Assembly: GCA_017163975.1 (NCBI GenBank)
Contig: JAFFSR010000370.1
Span: forward strand, 310,001 to 374,000
Length of the DNA: 64,000 nucleotides
Source of the DNA: Anastatus disparis
Taxonomy: Eukaryota > Arthropoda > Insecta > Hymenoptera > Eupelmidae
Direction: 5' to 3'
The notes under the pieces are model-generated. The model searched no databases. It had not been told where the DNA came from and saw only the letters and a program-made list of their open reading frames with translations. A program made the position numbers and the translations under genes. Shown here piece by piece: positions 36,112 through 48,416 of this stretch. Every line of letters begins with the position of its first letter. Within the stretch, counting starts at the first letter, position 1.

Positions 36112-36730
36112 TTTTTTATTCTAATAATATTAATTAATAAAACTCATTTTTACCTTAAATATATATTAAATACAAGAATTTATAAATTTTTAAAATTAAT
36201 CCATAAATAATTTTAAAAAACCTCATCCGATTTGAAATTCTTTTGATTAGTTCAGGACTTGAATTTTTTAATTTTGGGACTTATCGCAGACTTTCTCAGC
36301 TAATTTTCAACTAATTGCCTTAAAAATTTACAAAGATCTTCAGTTTATATATCTTCACAAAATAACAGTGCTGGAATTTTGAAGAGATAAGTTTAAGTTA
36401 TTGTTGAACTGAATTACTTACATGAAATTCACAAAAATATTTATTTTCTCCAATATTTTCTACTTTTTCCAAACCAAACTTTTAAAATCTTTTTTTTTTA
36501 ACTTGTGTTGTTATATTTTAAGATATACAATTCGAAGAACTCTGAAAATTTTGAAGTCAATTTGTGAAAAACTGGCTGAAAAAAGCTGCGGCAACCACTA
36601 AAATCAAGTTCTTGAATAAAGGGAAGGATTCAGTTATCGGATGAGGTTTTTAAAAATTATCCATGGATCAAAGTCTTGTATTTAATATCTATTTAAGGTA
36701 AAAAGTTTTACTAATTAATATTATAAAAAA
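36112..36730. repeat. Long imperfect inverted repeat
   Basis: Arms of about 110 bp (36120-36235 and about 36620-36728) pair through AACCTCATCCGAT and CTTAAATA segments. The loop is AT-rich with no ORF. It is probably another foldback element, but no clear target duplication was found. Confidence 0.5.
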
Positions 36731-36811
36731 AAAAATTAACATTACAATTAAATTTTTTTTCCAGGCATCAACACAGGCCTGATACCTTAAATGACAAGCC
36801 ATTTTTATTAA

Positions 36812-37192
36812 GAAGGGGCCGAACTATCTGTCTTTGTCTAATAGCGTTTTTCATTATTTATTTAAACACTATCCGGTATAACAAGAAAAAAATAGCAGCC
36901 CCCGCTAGATATTAGTATAATAAGTAAATTTTGTAATAACAACCAAATTTTTTCACTGTGTAGTTTTTGAATAATTAGAGACCTACCAAAAAAAGATAGG
37001 TTATATTCTAGATTGCTAGTAGGTCTCTAATTAGTCAAAAACTATGCGGTAAAAAATTTGGTTGTTATTACAAAATTTACTAATTATACTAATATCTAGC
37101 GGGGGCTGCTATTTTTTTCTTGTTATACCGGATAGTATTTACATAAATGATGAAAAACGCTATTAGACAAAGACAGCTAGTTCGGCCCCTTC
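36812..37192. mobile_element. TTAA foldback MITE, 381 bp
   Basis: The ends GAAGGGGCCGAACTA and their reverse complement are flanked by TTAA (36808-36811, 37193-37196). The whole element is a near-perfect palindrome around a loop near 37010. Confidence 0.8.
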
Positions 37193-37459
37193 TTAAGTAA
37201 AATATATTATGCTTGATATTAATTTGTTAAAACTATTACAACTCTTTATTGGCAGCTTTGTCTACCTAGATTATATAAAATAGAAGAAAATGAACTTTTA
37301 AATAATAATTCCTAAGGTGTCGTAATTAGAATAATTTTAATTACCATGTAACGTATATGAGTACCAAGTAGCAAACTACGAAATCAAAGTCTGTAAAAAT
37401 TAATATATATTCTTTATATCATTTACAACGAAAAGTATTTTTTCTAAAATTTCTTTTAA

Positions 37460-37815
37460 GGTAGTCCCGTCATCAGCTATAGTTTGTTAATCGTAAAAAT
37501 TAAAAAAACGTATAATCTTTTGAAACTTGCAACAATGTTAGTTTTTATTTCAAATATTATCTCCGAAAAATTTCAGCTTGCTTTGCCGACTGTTTTTCTA
37601 CAATATACGTACTTGAAATTTATCTTTTTATTACTATGAGACCTGAAATTATCGAACTTTGAATGAGATTATCTTAAAAAAATAATCGGTAAGGCTACCT
37701 GAAATTTTACATGAATGATATATGAAATAAAAACTTTTTTTGGTGAAGGTTTCAAAAAATTATACTTTTTTTTTATTTTTACGAACAACAAACTATACCT
37801 GACGACGGGACCACC
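37460..37815. mobile_element. TTAA foldback MITE, 356 bp
   Basis: The ends GGTAGTCCCGTCATCAG / CTGACGACGGGACCACC are flanked by TTAA (37456-37459, 37816-37819). It is non-coding. Confidence 0.7.
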
Positions 37816-38348
37816 TTAAACATCAAGATTTGGAGTAAAAAATTCATAAAGTTGGAGTTTTATAGAAAAATTTGAAAAATTCTAAAATTTCGAAGATCTA
37901 TAACTCTTGGTACTTTTGTTTTATATTCCTAAAATTTTTTTGTGTACTTTGGGTAACAAATAGAACACATTTCCAGAGTTTGAGCAATTTAAATTTTTTT
38001 GCCCTTGCAGTTCGCGTGAAATGTCCCATATATATTTTTACAATGCAAATTTAAGTTTTGTTATTTTAGTTATTTTTAAAAGACGTTTGAAAAGAGATGC
38101 TTAATAATTGGTAAATTTTAATTTTTACACCTTGACCACCAAAATTTTAATATGAAACATTATAGATTTTGATTAAAATCCAAATCAATATATACTTTTA
38201 TACATTCTCATTTCGCAAGTTGGTAAAGAATAAACGATTATTTATCATTTAAAAGTAATATTTATTTATTTGATTACTTTCATATTTATAAAAAGACATG
38301 AGATTCACAATTACTAAAATTAATTAATCATGTTTTAATGTTATTTAG

Positions 38349-38569
38349 GTGGAAATGAAATCAGAATATGGGATTGTTTAAAAACTGGCAGACTTTTGGC
38401 CAAAATTTGTCAACACAGCAAAACAGTAACTTGCTTACAAATTGCATGTAATGGTCAACAAATTTTATCGGGGTCATTAGATAAGCACATAAGGATTTAT
38501 AACTCTGGAACATATAAAACCATTCGGTCTTTGAATTATCCAAATTCTGTACTTAGCGCTGGAATTAGT
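38349..38569 (+). CDS. UTP15: UTP15 exon 3 (WD40 repeats continue)
   Basis: The acceptor TTATTTAG precedes 38349. The first two bases complete the glycine codon begun at 2413, and the protein continues through IRIWDCLKTGRL, a TVTCLQI strand and SGSLDKHIRIYNSG, the blades that follow exon 2 in UTP15. A candidate donor lies at 38570 (gtaatt). The exon is intact even though it sits 36 kb from exon 2 across many transposons. No later exon (linker and C-terminal UTP15_C region) was recognised to 64 kb, so the gene either continues beyond the window or is truncated. Confidence 0.8.
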
Positions 38570-38640
38570 GTAATTATATATTCTTTATTTACATTATTTA
38601 TTTACATTAAATTAATACTGCGGTGATATACATTAATTAA

Positions 38641-41600
38641 GAGGTTGCAGTATCTTTCTGTCCTTTTCTAATTGAAATATTTTCTATAAAAATTAGCAAT
38701 TTATGGCAGAAATAAAGTGATGATTAGGATCTGTACTGTTAAGTCCTGGCTTTCACTAGGACTGAATTAAAATAGATGATTTAAAATAAAATGATAATAT
38801 GTTAAAATTGAATAAGATTTTAAATATTTAATTGTTAATAATAAAAGTTAGTCAATGTTAAACAATATAAAATATTCTTAAAGATGTATGCAATCTAGTG
38901 GTGGAAGAAGCTCCACCAATATTTGATTGAGTGAGATCGCTCTCACTATTGGAAATTTATTGAAGGATTTTTTTTTAATGATTTCAGTTAAGAGATTTTC
39001 AAATATATTCTTACCTTATGGTGCTTCCTAAGTAGATTGATGCTGGGTACTGGCAGACAAATGAATAGGCAAAATTATATAGATACTAGAGTTTATTAAT
39101 ATTTTTTAACACTTTATAACAATTTATTTTTACACGCGTATATTTTGATAATAGATAATAATACGTAATTCACAATAAAATTGCCACTGAAATATAATAA
39201 TAACTTAGATAGATAGATAAATATATTTATTTATTTTGTAACAGTTTACAAAAAGTGTGTAATACTAAAAATAATATATAATACATAATAAAATACAAAA
39301 AAGATTATACTGCAACGTTACGTGTAAATATTGCACTCATGTTATCACAATCGATTTCCTAAAACTAATAATACCACATAAGTAAGTCACTTTTCAGAGT
39401 GATATCACAGATCATTAGAATAATAAAATACACACATAAACATTAATAAAAATAAAAATAAACAAATCTGTTGATTCAATATCCATCAGTCAAAACAATA
39501 AAAATTAAAATAAAATAAAAATCAAACGAGTCAAATCAAAAAGTAAAAAGTAATACATTCACTCTCAATCATGCACTTATCAATCATCCTATAAATACAA
39601 GCACACCTTAAAGCTATATACAGGACTACACATAATAAATTAACATTGAGAGAGTATATATTATTCAAGGTCAAGTAAGTACCCCCTCACTGCCGTCTTA
39701 ACGGGATGTCGGAGCTGCAGCAATTGAGTTTCGCTTTTTTTATTTCATCAATATCTTTTTAAATTCATAAATTAAACAAATATCATGACTTGTCCGCACT
39801 AAAGCTATATTAATACAATAATTTTTGTTAAAATAAAAAATCATTTGGACTTGTTATTTTTTTATGAGCTTGGATTGGAAATTAGATATCAAACTCGACA
39901 AACCTAACCTTAAAATACGATACATTGAAAGTTTTTATTATAACTTTGTATGTATAATATTTTGGTGGATTTCTTGAGTTGTCCGCACTAGAGTTTAATC
40001 TAATAAATTTTTTCTTTGTAGCAAAAAAACTCGATTAAACGCATCATTTATTCATAAGTTAGGATTGGAAATATTATTAGAAGGCGGGCAGCTTCGTCAT
40101 GCTCTTAAACTGCTGAGAGATGGAAGATACTTAATTTCAACAGGTCCAAAAATGCACATCTTGAACTTGGAAGGAATTCCTTCCAGTCTCAATGCGCATA
40201 AAGGGCACTACTAGATCCTTTGCCTCTCCCCTAAAAGCCACCCTGGGTATACATTTAGTGGAGAGACTCACTAGATGCTCCGGAGTATTCATGCGCACGA
40301 TTTTGTACATAAATACAGCCAAAAAAAATACTGTCTCGAATGAGTGCGCAGCCAACCCAACGCGGTTCTATAAGGAGAGACATGATCACTCATTCTCGAA
40401 CCCATTACATATCTCACACATGAATTTTGTAATCTCTGTATTTGTCTTCTCAACCCCTGAGAAGCATCAAGCAAAACCACTGAACAATCATCAAGATGTG
40501 GGAACAGCAGGGAGGTTGCGAGCTGTTTAGGCAGAGTCTCCGTGGTGTACTGACGGAAAAACCGCAGGGCATATAAAACTCTATTAAACTTTTTTGTAAT
40601 CATATCAATGTGCGGTTTCCAAGAAAGTTTAGGGTCAAGCACAACACCAAGACTCATTACGGAGTCAGAGAAGGGTATACTGCCTCCCTCAAGATCGATC
40701 GTCCGTGACCTTCCAGCATAAAAAGAGTTTACAAAACGACTATTGCCAAAGACGATCGCCTTAGTTTTATTAGAATTCAAAGTAAAAGAGACACCGGCAG
40801 CCCACTCCGACACCGCTTTGGCCGCCCTCTGTAAGATTAGAATACCCTCTTCTACATTTTAGCGAGGCACCTGTGTGTAAATTTGCAGGTCGTCTGCGTA
40901 GAGTAGGTGCCTGACATAACCAGAGTCGAGAGCTTCATGTACGTCATTAATATAAAGACAAAACAACAGAGGCCCCAATACCGAACCCTGTGAAACTCCT
41001 AGGTTGGTTGTCAGCCAACTAAAAAAATATACGTTTACACTTACTTTATCTATCAATTTTCTTAAATTTTGATAATATGTTTCGTAATGGTTTTATGATT
41101 CGTTTGGTAATTTCGAAATACACGTTTTAATTATTTTCTTATGATCTACTTAATTTCACTTACTAATGAAATAATGCGACTGTTCAATAACTGAGGAATT
41201 TTAATTTACCAATGTTAATAAAAAAGATACGTTTATGACGTAACACTTCGGTGCTTAGGAGATTGCATATCGGATGGATAGGCAATCGAAAATAAATGAT
41301 GAGTCAATTATTGAACATTTACAACATTATAATTAAAATTTTGAAACTAATCAGGAACTGTATATTTAATAGATGTCAATCGATGAAGCAATGCTTATTA
41401 TGCATTTTAACTCTTATTAAATGATATGGTTAACATGATAAATCTGGTTCATCTAGCCTTCACATTGTTCTTGTTTTGTTGGTTTTGAAAATCGCATTGC
41501 ACTTTCTTTTGTGTCTTAAAAAATGACTTAATTTTACAAAATGCTTACTAAGTTACATTATCTGATTGATCAATAATTGCATATTTTGGAACAAAAAATT

Positions 41601-41904
41601 TTGAAATAAAAATTACGTCGTGACGTAAAAGTACAATGGAAATAGAAACTTTTTTATAACAATGAATTATATTATTTTGTTTTCAAGAAAAGTTGGAATA
41701 ACTTTAAAAATTATTAGAGCAGAGATTAAGAATTATAAGTTATTCCAACTTTTCTTGAAAACAAATCAGTAAAATGAAATTATCCGAATATGGTTTTTTA
41801 TCATGTAAATCGAAACCATCTTTCTATTTTTACTTTTAGTCGCTAGGTTTATAAAAAAAATTAATTTTTTAATTAGAAAAAAAACAGAAAGATACAGTAG
41901 CCTC
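38641..41904. mobile_element. Interrupted TTAA element containing a LINE fragment
   Basis: The left end GAGGTTGCAGTATCTTTCTG follows TTAA (38637-38640). The inverted right end finishes at 41904 before TTAT, one mismatch from TTAA. Only about 110 bp on the left (to about 38749) and 265 bp on the right (41640-41904) resemble the 35708 element. The middle is inserted material, including a truncated LINE; 38750-39190 and 41060-41640 hold nothing that I recognise. Confidence 0.5.
39195..41056 (-). pseudogene. 5'-truncated non-LTR retrotransposon: RT C-terminus
   Basis: Read on the - strand: 40859-41056 has LGVSQGSVLGPLLFCLYIND and the LLYADDLQIY catalytic box, then a stop. 40289-40813 gives the thumb region (VMSLGVVLDPKLSWKPHID). 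40137-40355 continues with VPFMRIETGRNSF. The 3' UTR runs through AT-rich sequence to a TAGATAGATAGATAA-like tail near 39200. This is a different LINE lineage from that at 7.3-11.5 kb. Three or more frame breaks are visible. Confidence 0.65.
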
Positions 41905-42132
41905 TTATATTATATAAATTTTAAAAATTCATTATATGTAACAATAATATGACAGTTTTAAAATGATAACATTAATAATTACACTTTTAAAATAAGTTTA
42001 TATCAAAATCATGAAGAACATGATCAAATTCACTGTTCTATTATGTCATTTACGTCATTTTATATTTTGAAAAATCAAAATATAATAAATCCCTGCCTTG
42101 ATACTCCAAAGGTTAATGATTAAGCCTTTTAA

Positions 42133-42264
42133 GGACGGGACTGGTCCATATTTCAACCACTCAAGTATCATAATATTTTTGAGTGATTTTGGGGATAATA
42201 TCATGTTTTGAATATAGGAAATATTGCGATATTTGAGTGGTCGAAATATCGACCAGTCTCGTCT
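42133..42264. mobile_element. Small TTAA palindrome, 132 bp
   Basis: The arms GGACGGGACTGGTC and GACCAGTCTCGTC, extending into TTGAGTGGT pairs, are flanked by TTAA (42129-42132, 42265-42268). Confidence 0.6.
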
Positions 42265-43014
42265 TTAAAAGATTAACCTATCAAAAAAGGAAGTTGGTGC
42301 TAGTTATGACAGACCATAGTTTTTTAAAGGAATGTAAAATACCAAAATTACAGTTTTCCAAATTTTTGATTCTGCATTCAAAATTTTTAAAAATATCTCT
42401 ATATTACAGTCTTTCACTTTGGTTAATGAAAAGCTTAAGGGGATGTGAAATACCGACATTACAGTTTTCCAAATTTTTTATTCTTAATAAATATTATTTA
42501 AAAACATCTCTATTAAAGCCTCCTATTTTAAAAATTAAAAAGCATAATACAGAGATATTTTGGAGAATTTTTGAATAAAGATTAAAAATTTAGGAAACTG
42601 CAATGTCGGTAACTATGTATTAAATATATGCCGTATTACATCACCTTAACATAAAAATATTTCGAAAAATAGTTGAATAAAAATTAAAAATTCGGAAAAT
42701 TTCCTCTGAAGGGCATCCTCATACCGGCCTAGAGTTCTACCTTATCTACATTTGAATTATGCATTTCAATAAAAACTTGACTATTTATTGTTAAAATTCA
42801 TAATAGAGGCACATTCTTAACATTCCAAAGAATTTATTGCAATGCTAAAAGACAGTACAAGGATAAAAATAAAGACAAAAACTGCATAATACGATTATCT
42901 ATGATTACATTGGATGGCTAATAGTATTAAGCACATTTTGTCTTTATTTTTACTCTTACATTGTCTTCAACATTGTAATAAATTCTTTAGAATGTTAAAA
43001 ATGTGCCTCTGCTA

Positions 43015-43780
43015 CAACACGGAAAAAAGTTTTCACCGGTAAAACTAATGCTAAATTCGATTAGATGTTTAAATTCCAATGCTAGTGTGTTCTAAAGTAA
43101 TGAATGGCATTAGTTTTTTTCGCTCTATTGACAGCACAAATAAAATTCATACCAGTGTAGTATTTTTTAGTGCTATAAATATTTATTTTCGATAACTGAC
43201 GCGTGAATTTACAGTGCCACCTTTGGCACGGTTTTTTCGGGTGCCAAGCACGTTAAATGACGGCGCTGGTGTATGTTTGTGTATACGAATTTTCGATTGT
43301 AGCAGTGTGCACGATTGTGAAGTTTTACACAAAAGTTTTTCTATTTATTGCATAGGAAATAAGGGCCAAATGGATAATTTTATACAAAAAATATTAAATG
43401 AGTGGAATCTCACTGAATTAACAAATCTTTTCAAGTGTAAGTATAAATTATCTTAAATAAATGATACTTTATTTTCGTTGATATATTTACATAAAAAGTT
43501 TCTAACCTAAAAATATTAGGCTACTGGAATTTGTTATGGAAAAAACCGTGCTAGTCGTTAGAGTTTCTCTGCTGATGCGCAGAACTTAAATTTTGATGTT
43601 GGCACTGGAAAAAACCGTGCTAGTCATTGAAAATCAATGTGCTGGACCTTAGAAGGTAAAATAGTAAAACTAGCATTGATTAAAATGATACTGTCATGGT
43701 TTTTTTCATTATAAAACACGCAATTTTAACCTTCTATAATCTAGCACTAGTTTTTAAGGTGAAAACTTTTTTCCGTGAAG
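43015..43780. mobile_element. TA-duplication element with CACGGAAAAAAG ends
   Basis: The ends CACGGAAAAAAGTTTTCACC and their complement are flanked by TA (43013-43014, 43781-43782). It is longer (766 bp) than the CACTGAAAAA MITEs and carries an exon-like segment (43370-43436). Confidence 0.6.
43370..43436 (+). other. Possible captured first exon
   Basis: ATG at 43370 opens a 22-codon amphipathic helix (NFIQKILNEWNLTELTNLF) followed by a consensus GTAAGT donor at 43437. The pattern resembles the start of a SAM-like helical domain, but it is too short to assign. It lies within the transposon. Confidence 0.3.
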
Positions 43781-44104
43781 TATTAGTCATAAATAGTTAA
43801 ATTTTTATCAAATTATGATAAAGTGCATAATTCAGATGTAGATAACGCAGAACCCTATGTCGGTATGAGGATTTCCCTTAAGAGGAGTACCAATTTTCCG
43901 CTTCGTAAGCATCTATTTAGTCACTTTCGTTCTCTTTTTTTGATTACTGTTCTCTGGGTAATCATGATCTCTTTTGTCCTCGACATTAAAATACAGTTAA
44001 TCGTAACATATGATGTTAATTGTCTTCATAGTGTGAGAGAGTGCGAGTGGTTAATATCTAGCAGGGTTATTCAAATTCCATTCGTAAATGTAAAAACTAC
44101 TTAA

Positions 44105-44780
44105 GATTGTTCTGTCCATGCAGTCTGTGTCAATAGTTAGTATTTTCGATAATGGTTTATATTTTTGGGTAGAGAGGGTTCATTCAATTTTTCACATAGT
44201 AATTTATTAGATAATATTAAAACAGTCATTTTTAACTTTGTTTCATTTAAATATAACAATTTATTAAAGAGTTATAACATTTTTAGCAAAGGTGCAGTCT
44301 AAAATTTGTAATCTATTGACAAGGATAGAATTTCAATTTTTATTTTTTACTTAAATTCATTGCCCATTTTCCACGATAAAACAGTGAGTACCATCTAAGG
44401 CACATACATTTTTTCGTAAACAATTAGCAGTAAATTTTTAATAGAAAATAAAAATCAAAATTCCATTTTTGTCAATAGATTCTAAATTTTAAAATGAACA
44501 AAATAAACTTTGTTGCTGTCGAATAAAATCATTTTTGAAACTTTGGCACCTTTGTTTATGATTACATTAGATTTCGGTAAAAGTTATAAACTTTAAAATG
44601 GTATAATTTTTTATTAAATTGTTATATTTAAATCAAACAAGGTTTAAAATGATTGTTTTAATATTATCTAATAAATTACTTTGTGAAAAATGGAATAAAC
44701 CCTCCCTACCCAAAAATATAAACCATTATCGAAAAAAACTAACTTTTGACACAGACTGTGTAGCCAGAACATACGTAACT
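44105..44780. repeat. Foldback repeat
   Basis: The left arm (TTCTGTCCATGCAGTCTGTG near 44110, then AATGGTTTATATTTTTGGGT) pairs with 44600-44770. The loop near 44340 contains a further inverted pair. Open frames here follow from the palindrome; no gene is recognised. Confidence 0.6.
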
Positions 44781-45101
44781 GATACCTTGTTGTATTACTT
44801 ATTCGATTCACAAGTAACTTCTTATTTACATGCAAGATTCTCTAAAAATTTCAGCTTGAGGCTTATGAGAAGGGCTAGGCTTACTTTAACCACATCTCAT
44901 TTCAGAACTGATTTTTATTATTATTAATTTTTCATCAGCCAATTTGGCTTATGGAATAATATGCCATCTATGACCCGATATTTTCATTTGTTCTGTTTTT
45001 TTAAGTTACATATTCATACTCATTTCTTTTCTTTAAAAGATAAAGAATCTCCTTTGTTGCAGATGTATCTCTTGAAAACTGATTATTTTGACCGGTGTTA
45101 A

Positions 45102-45530
45102 GAGGCGGTCGGAACCAAATTGGTAACTGGCGGTATATGTCAAGTCAACATTTTTCGCTTTACGATAGTATTTTGTATATTTTTATGGCTTCAACTATTT
45201 AAAATTATTCTTTATATACATGACTAGGGGAAATGACTATATTTTTACTATATGAATAAGTAAATAAATTATTCTAAGCATTTATTACAAATATCAAACT
45301 GACTTGACATATACCGCATGCAAAAAACTGTCGTGTCGATTGTTAGGTAGGATTTTTCGCTTTATAACAATATTTTGTATATTTTTGTGGCTTTCACTAT
45401 TTTAAATTATTCTTTATATACATGACTAGAGGAAATGACTATATTTTTACCATATTAATAAATGAATAAATTATTATAAGCATTTATTACAAGCACCGAA
45501 CTAAGTCACCGATTTGGTTCCGACCGCCTC
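45102..45530. mobile_element. TTAA foldback MITE, 429 bp
   Basis: The ends GAGGCGGTCGGAACCAAAT and their complement are flanked by TTAA (45098-45101, 45531-45534). The interior has two direct copies of an approximately 120-bp AT-rich unit containing TTTCGCTTTA. Confidence 0.75.
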
Positions 45531-45608
45531 TTAAGGCTTACACACTAACGTGAGACAGTATGAACTTGTAATTGTTCATCTTAGTTAATGTTATGGAATT
45601 TCTTTTAG

Positions 45609-45800
45609 TTTTCGATTATTCACTATCTTGAAAATGATGAAAAGGCCATAGGAGAGCTAAATCCTGAAATAGGAGCACTTTGCATGCAGGCGGAGGCTAA
45701 TAAGCTCGATTTATCAAAGAACCAGGAAAAACTTGAATCTAAACAAAAAAAATCAACAAAAAATTTGCTAGTGAATTATATACTTTATAATTTAATATAA
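45609..45800 (+). other. Orphan exon-like open segment
   Basis: A good acceptor (TTTCTTTTAG, 45608) precedes 63 open codons with a charged helical composition (YLENDEKAIGELNPEIGALC, then a KNQEKLESKQKKSTK tail) and a TAA at 45798. There is no start codon. I recognise no family; it does not match the expected UTP15 C-terminus. Confidence 0.25.
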
Positions 45801-46148
45801 GATATTCAATTATTTTAATGATTGGAAGTTTTATATAGAACTTTCTAAATTTATATTTTATTAATGATTTTGAAGTATCGATTTAAATATTTTTATTCCC
45901 ACTCTGAATTTCTTGGAGGTGTGATTGACCCACCAGTTGTTTGAGCTACTATGCGTAACAAATCCCTACTTCACCTTCTCAGAGGTCATTGACGTCCACA
46001 GGAATTGTCGAATCATTTTCTATAATCAGAAATAACTCGAGGTCTACTTTTTCGTGGATGACGTTTCGTCGATCTGGGGTCAGCATGGTACCTGAACATG
46101 TTCTACATGAATTATCAAATCATTTTCTATAATAAGTTAAAACACTAA

Positions 46149-46812
46149 CTAGGAGAGTGTCACACCTCCGGATCACGGATTTTGCTCAAACTTCGGGATA
46201 AGTTATCAGATGATAAAATATGGAAAAAGCTAAAGTTATAGTCATAAATACTCAATATTTCCCTAGTTACAGGCAATTAAAGAAAATCACTAAAAAAGTT
46301 ACTAGATTTTTAAACGCATATAGTTCTTTAGCATTGATAGCTACAAGCTTGAAACTTTTTTTAAATTAAAGCTGAGCTCAAATCCTTTCGAATTAGTAGT
46401 TATAGCATGTAAAAATATTATTTTTTCTCAAAGTTAGAGCGTAATAAGGATTGGACCTCATTTCAGCTTTTATTATTAATTAATGTTTTTAAAAGAAAAA
46501 TCAGGTCCAATGTTTATCACGCTCTAACTTTGGGAAAAAATAATATTTTTACATGCTATAACCACTAATTCGAAAGGATTTGAGCTCAGCTTTAATTTAA
46601 AAAAAGTTTCAAGCTTGTAGCTATCAATGCTAAAGAACTATATGCGTTTAAAAATCTAGTAACTTTTTTAGTGATTTTCTTTAATTGCCTGTAACTAGAG
46701 AAATATTGAGTATTTATGACTATAACTTTAGCTTTTTCCATATTTTATCATCTGAAAACTTATCCCGAAGTTTGAGCAAAATCCGTGATCCGGAGGTGTG
46801 ACACTCTCCTAG
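46149..46812. mobile_element. Foldback PIF-type MITE, second member
   Basis: The ends CTAGGAGAGTGTCA / TGACACTCTCCTAG are flanked by TAA (46146-46148, 46813-46815). The interior arms share blocks (AAATATTGAGTATTTATGAC, CTAGTTACAGGCAA) with 4654-5344. Confidence 0.75.
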
Positions 46813-47050
46813 TAAGTACACTTTCTCGTAGATTGGGTTCCGTCGATCTGAGGTAACCCTGGGACCTGGACATCGTCTACAGGAATCGTTAAATTATTTT
46901 TTATAATCAGTAATAACACTAGCTATACTATCTCGTAGATGATGTTTTGTTGACCTGGGGTCGACAAATCTGGGACCTGTACATCATCTACAGGAATTGT
47001 CAAATCATTTTCTGTTATTAGTTAAAACAATAGGTACACTTTCTCGTTAA

Positions 47051-47429
47051 GAAGAGGTCACATATCTCTGTCCTTTTCTAATCGAAGAATTAATTTAAAA
47101 AAAAAAAACTAATAACTTTGGCAAAAAATAAAGAGAAAGCCGCATCTCGTATCAAAAAAAGCAAAATTTTCTTTGATAAGAAAGAATTAATTTTATTGCT
47201 TCTTTTTCAAGAAAATCTTGAAAACCCGAATTGTTCACCCTAACCTTTGTTTTAAGTTTTTTAAAGTTTTCTTGTGAAGGAAGTGATAAAATCGATTTTT
47301 CCTCATTAATGAAAATATTTTTTTTTTTATACAATATGCGGCTTTCTCTTTATTTTTTGCTAAAATTATTAGTTTTTGTAAAAAAATCAATTCTATGATT
47401 ATAAAAGGACAGGTATACTCGACCTCCTC
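47051..47429. mobile_element. TTAA foldback MITE, 379 bp
   Basis: The left end GAAGAGGTCACATATCTC and right end GTATACTCGACCTCCTC are flanked by TTAA (47047-47050, 47430-47433). A diverged left end of the same family follows TTAA at 47752-47756, cutting into a fragment of the GGGGCATTTC foldback family. Confidence 0.7.
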
Positions 47430-47756
47430 TTAAATATTAAATTATGTTATAATCATGTCTTGCAACAGGCAATGTTTGTCTAAAATCCCCTAATAAGAGT
47501 TATATTTCACCACGGAATATTTTTTTTCACATCACATAAATCTTGAAGCAAACGGTCAACTGCTTTAAAAGCTATCAATTCATAAAAATTAATAATCATA
47601 ATTTTTCAAATAATAATATGTTATCATACATATTAATTTATTAATAATTGTTATTTCATAATTTTTCATTCTAAATTTTGATCCTTCGACCTAGACTTAA
47701 AAAAATTTTTTTGTGTGTATTAGTTATCAAATTGAACATGTATTAGACTTTTAAGA

Positions 47757-48129
47757 GGAGTTCACATATCTTCATCATTTTCTAATCAAAACTTAATTTT
47801 TTGTAATAACTAATAATTTCATCGTATGATAAAGAGAAAGTTGCATAAAAAACGCTGACAAGTGCTTTGGCGCAATGCTTTCTCATAGAGCTCATTGAGT
47901 TAAAGTAATTTGATTTTATTTTTTTAAATGTGATTTCAATATAAAATACAATCGCTATTCAAGAAAAATTAGTGAATGTGAGGGAATGATTAGTAAAATA
48001 GGAAGAGAGACAAGGAAGGTTGAAAGTAGGGTAAAAATGAGGATCAATCTGAGAAAAAAGGACAAAGAGGAAGTGAGGAAGTAAGAAAAGAGTTAGTGAA
48101 AGCGTTAAATCAGAAATCAAAAGAAATGA
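47757..48129. other. Non-coding, partly purine-rich
   Basis: A decayed TTAA-element end leads into AT-rich sequence. 47980-48125 is strikingly purine-rich (AGG/GAA). No gene seen. Confidence 0.4.
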
Positions 48130-48416
48130 TCAAAGAGCTACACTAAGAAAATTATTTTTTAAAAGCTTGTTTTATAAAGACAGCAGCAAATAACTTGTAT
48201 ACAAATTTTAGAGCAAATCTATTGAGTTGTGTACGTAAAATAGAAATAAAAATAAAAAATGAAAATTAAAAAAACAAAATTTTTTTAATTTTTTAAAATT
48301 AAAACTACGCTAAGGGAATCAGTTTTTAAAAGTCATACTTCTTTTGGCAGTTGCAAATAATTCCCATGCGAATTTCAAAGCAAATTCATCAAGTAATTTA
48401 CGTAAAATACAAAATA
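48130..48416. repeat. Two more units of the ~170-bp satellite
   Basis: It shows the same blocks as the 32.1-33.9 kb array (AAAACTACGCTAAGGGAATC, TTTTGGCAGTTGCAAATAA, CAAATTCATCAAGTAATTTA), with core words near 48205 and 48380. The second unit breaks off right after AAAATACAAAATA, where other units continue. Confidence 0.65.

Larger units (their letters stand above)
2414..38348 (+). other. Giant UTP15 intron packed with transposons
   Basis: Exon 2 ends in phase 1 with a donor and exon 3 begins with an acceptor in matching phase, so the 35.9 kb between them is read as one intron (inference from splice phase and protein continuity). Nearly all its recognisable content is mobile DNA, listed separately. 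The stretches 2414-2762 and 3004-4051 are AT-rich with no gene that I can see. Confidence 0.7.
42711..43877. mobile_element. Composite element with nested inserts
   Basis: The inverted ends GGGCATCCTCATACC (42711) and GGTATGAGGATTTCCC (to 43877) extend for about 65 bp. TTAA follows on the right and TGAA precedes on the left. Inside are a palindrome (about 42805-43010, AGAGGCACATTCTTAACATT arms) and a TA-type element (43015-43780). Confidence 0.55.

Noticed and set aside
40022..40200. Plus-strand open segment after a good acceptor (TTTCTTTGTAG) that looked like a UTP15 exon
   Set aside because: It is the antisense shadow of the 3' coding end of the minus-strand LINE (RIETGRNSF region), its phase does not fit exon 3, and it does not resemble UTP15.
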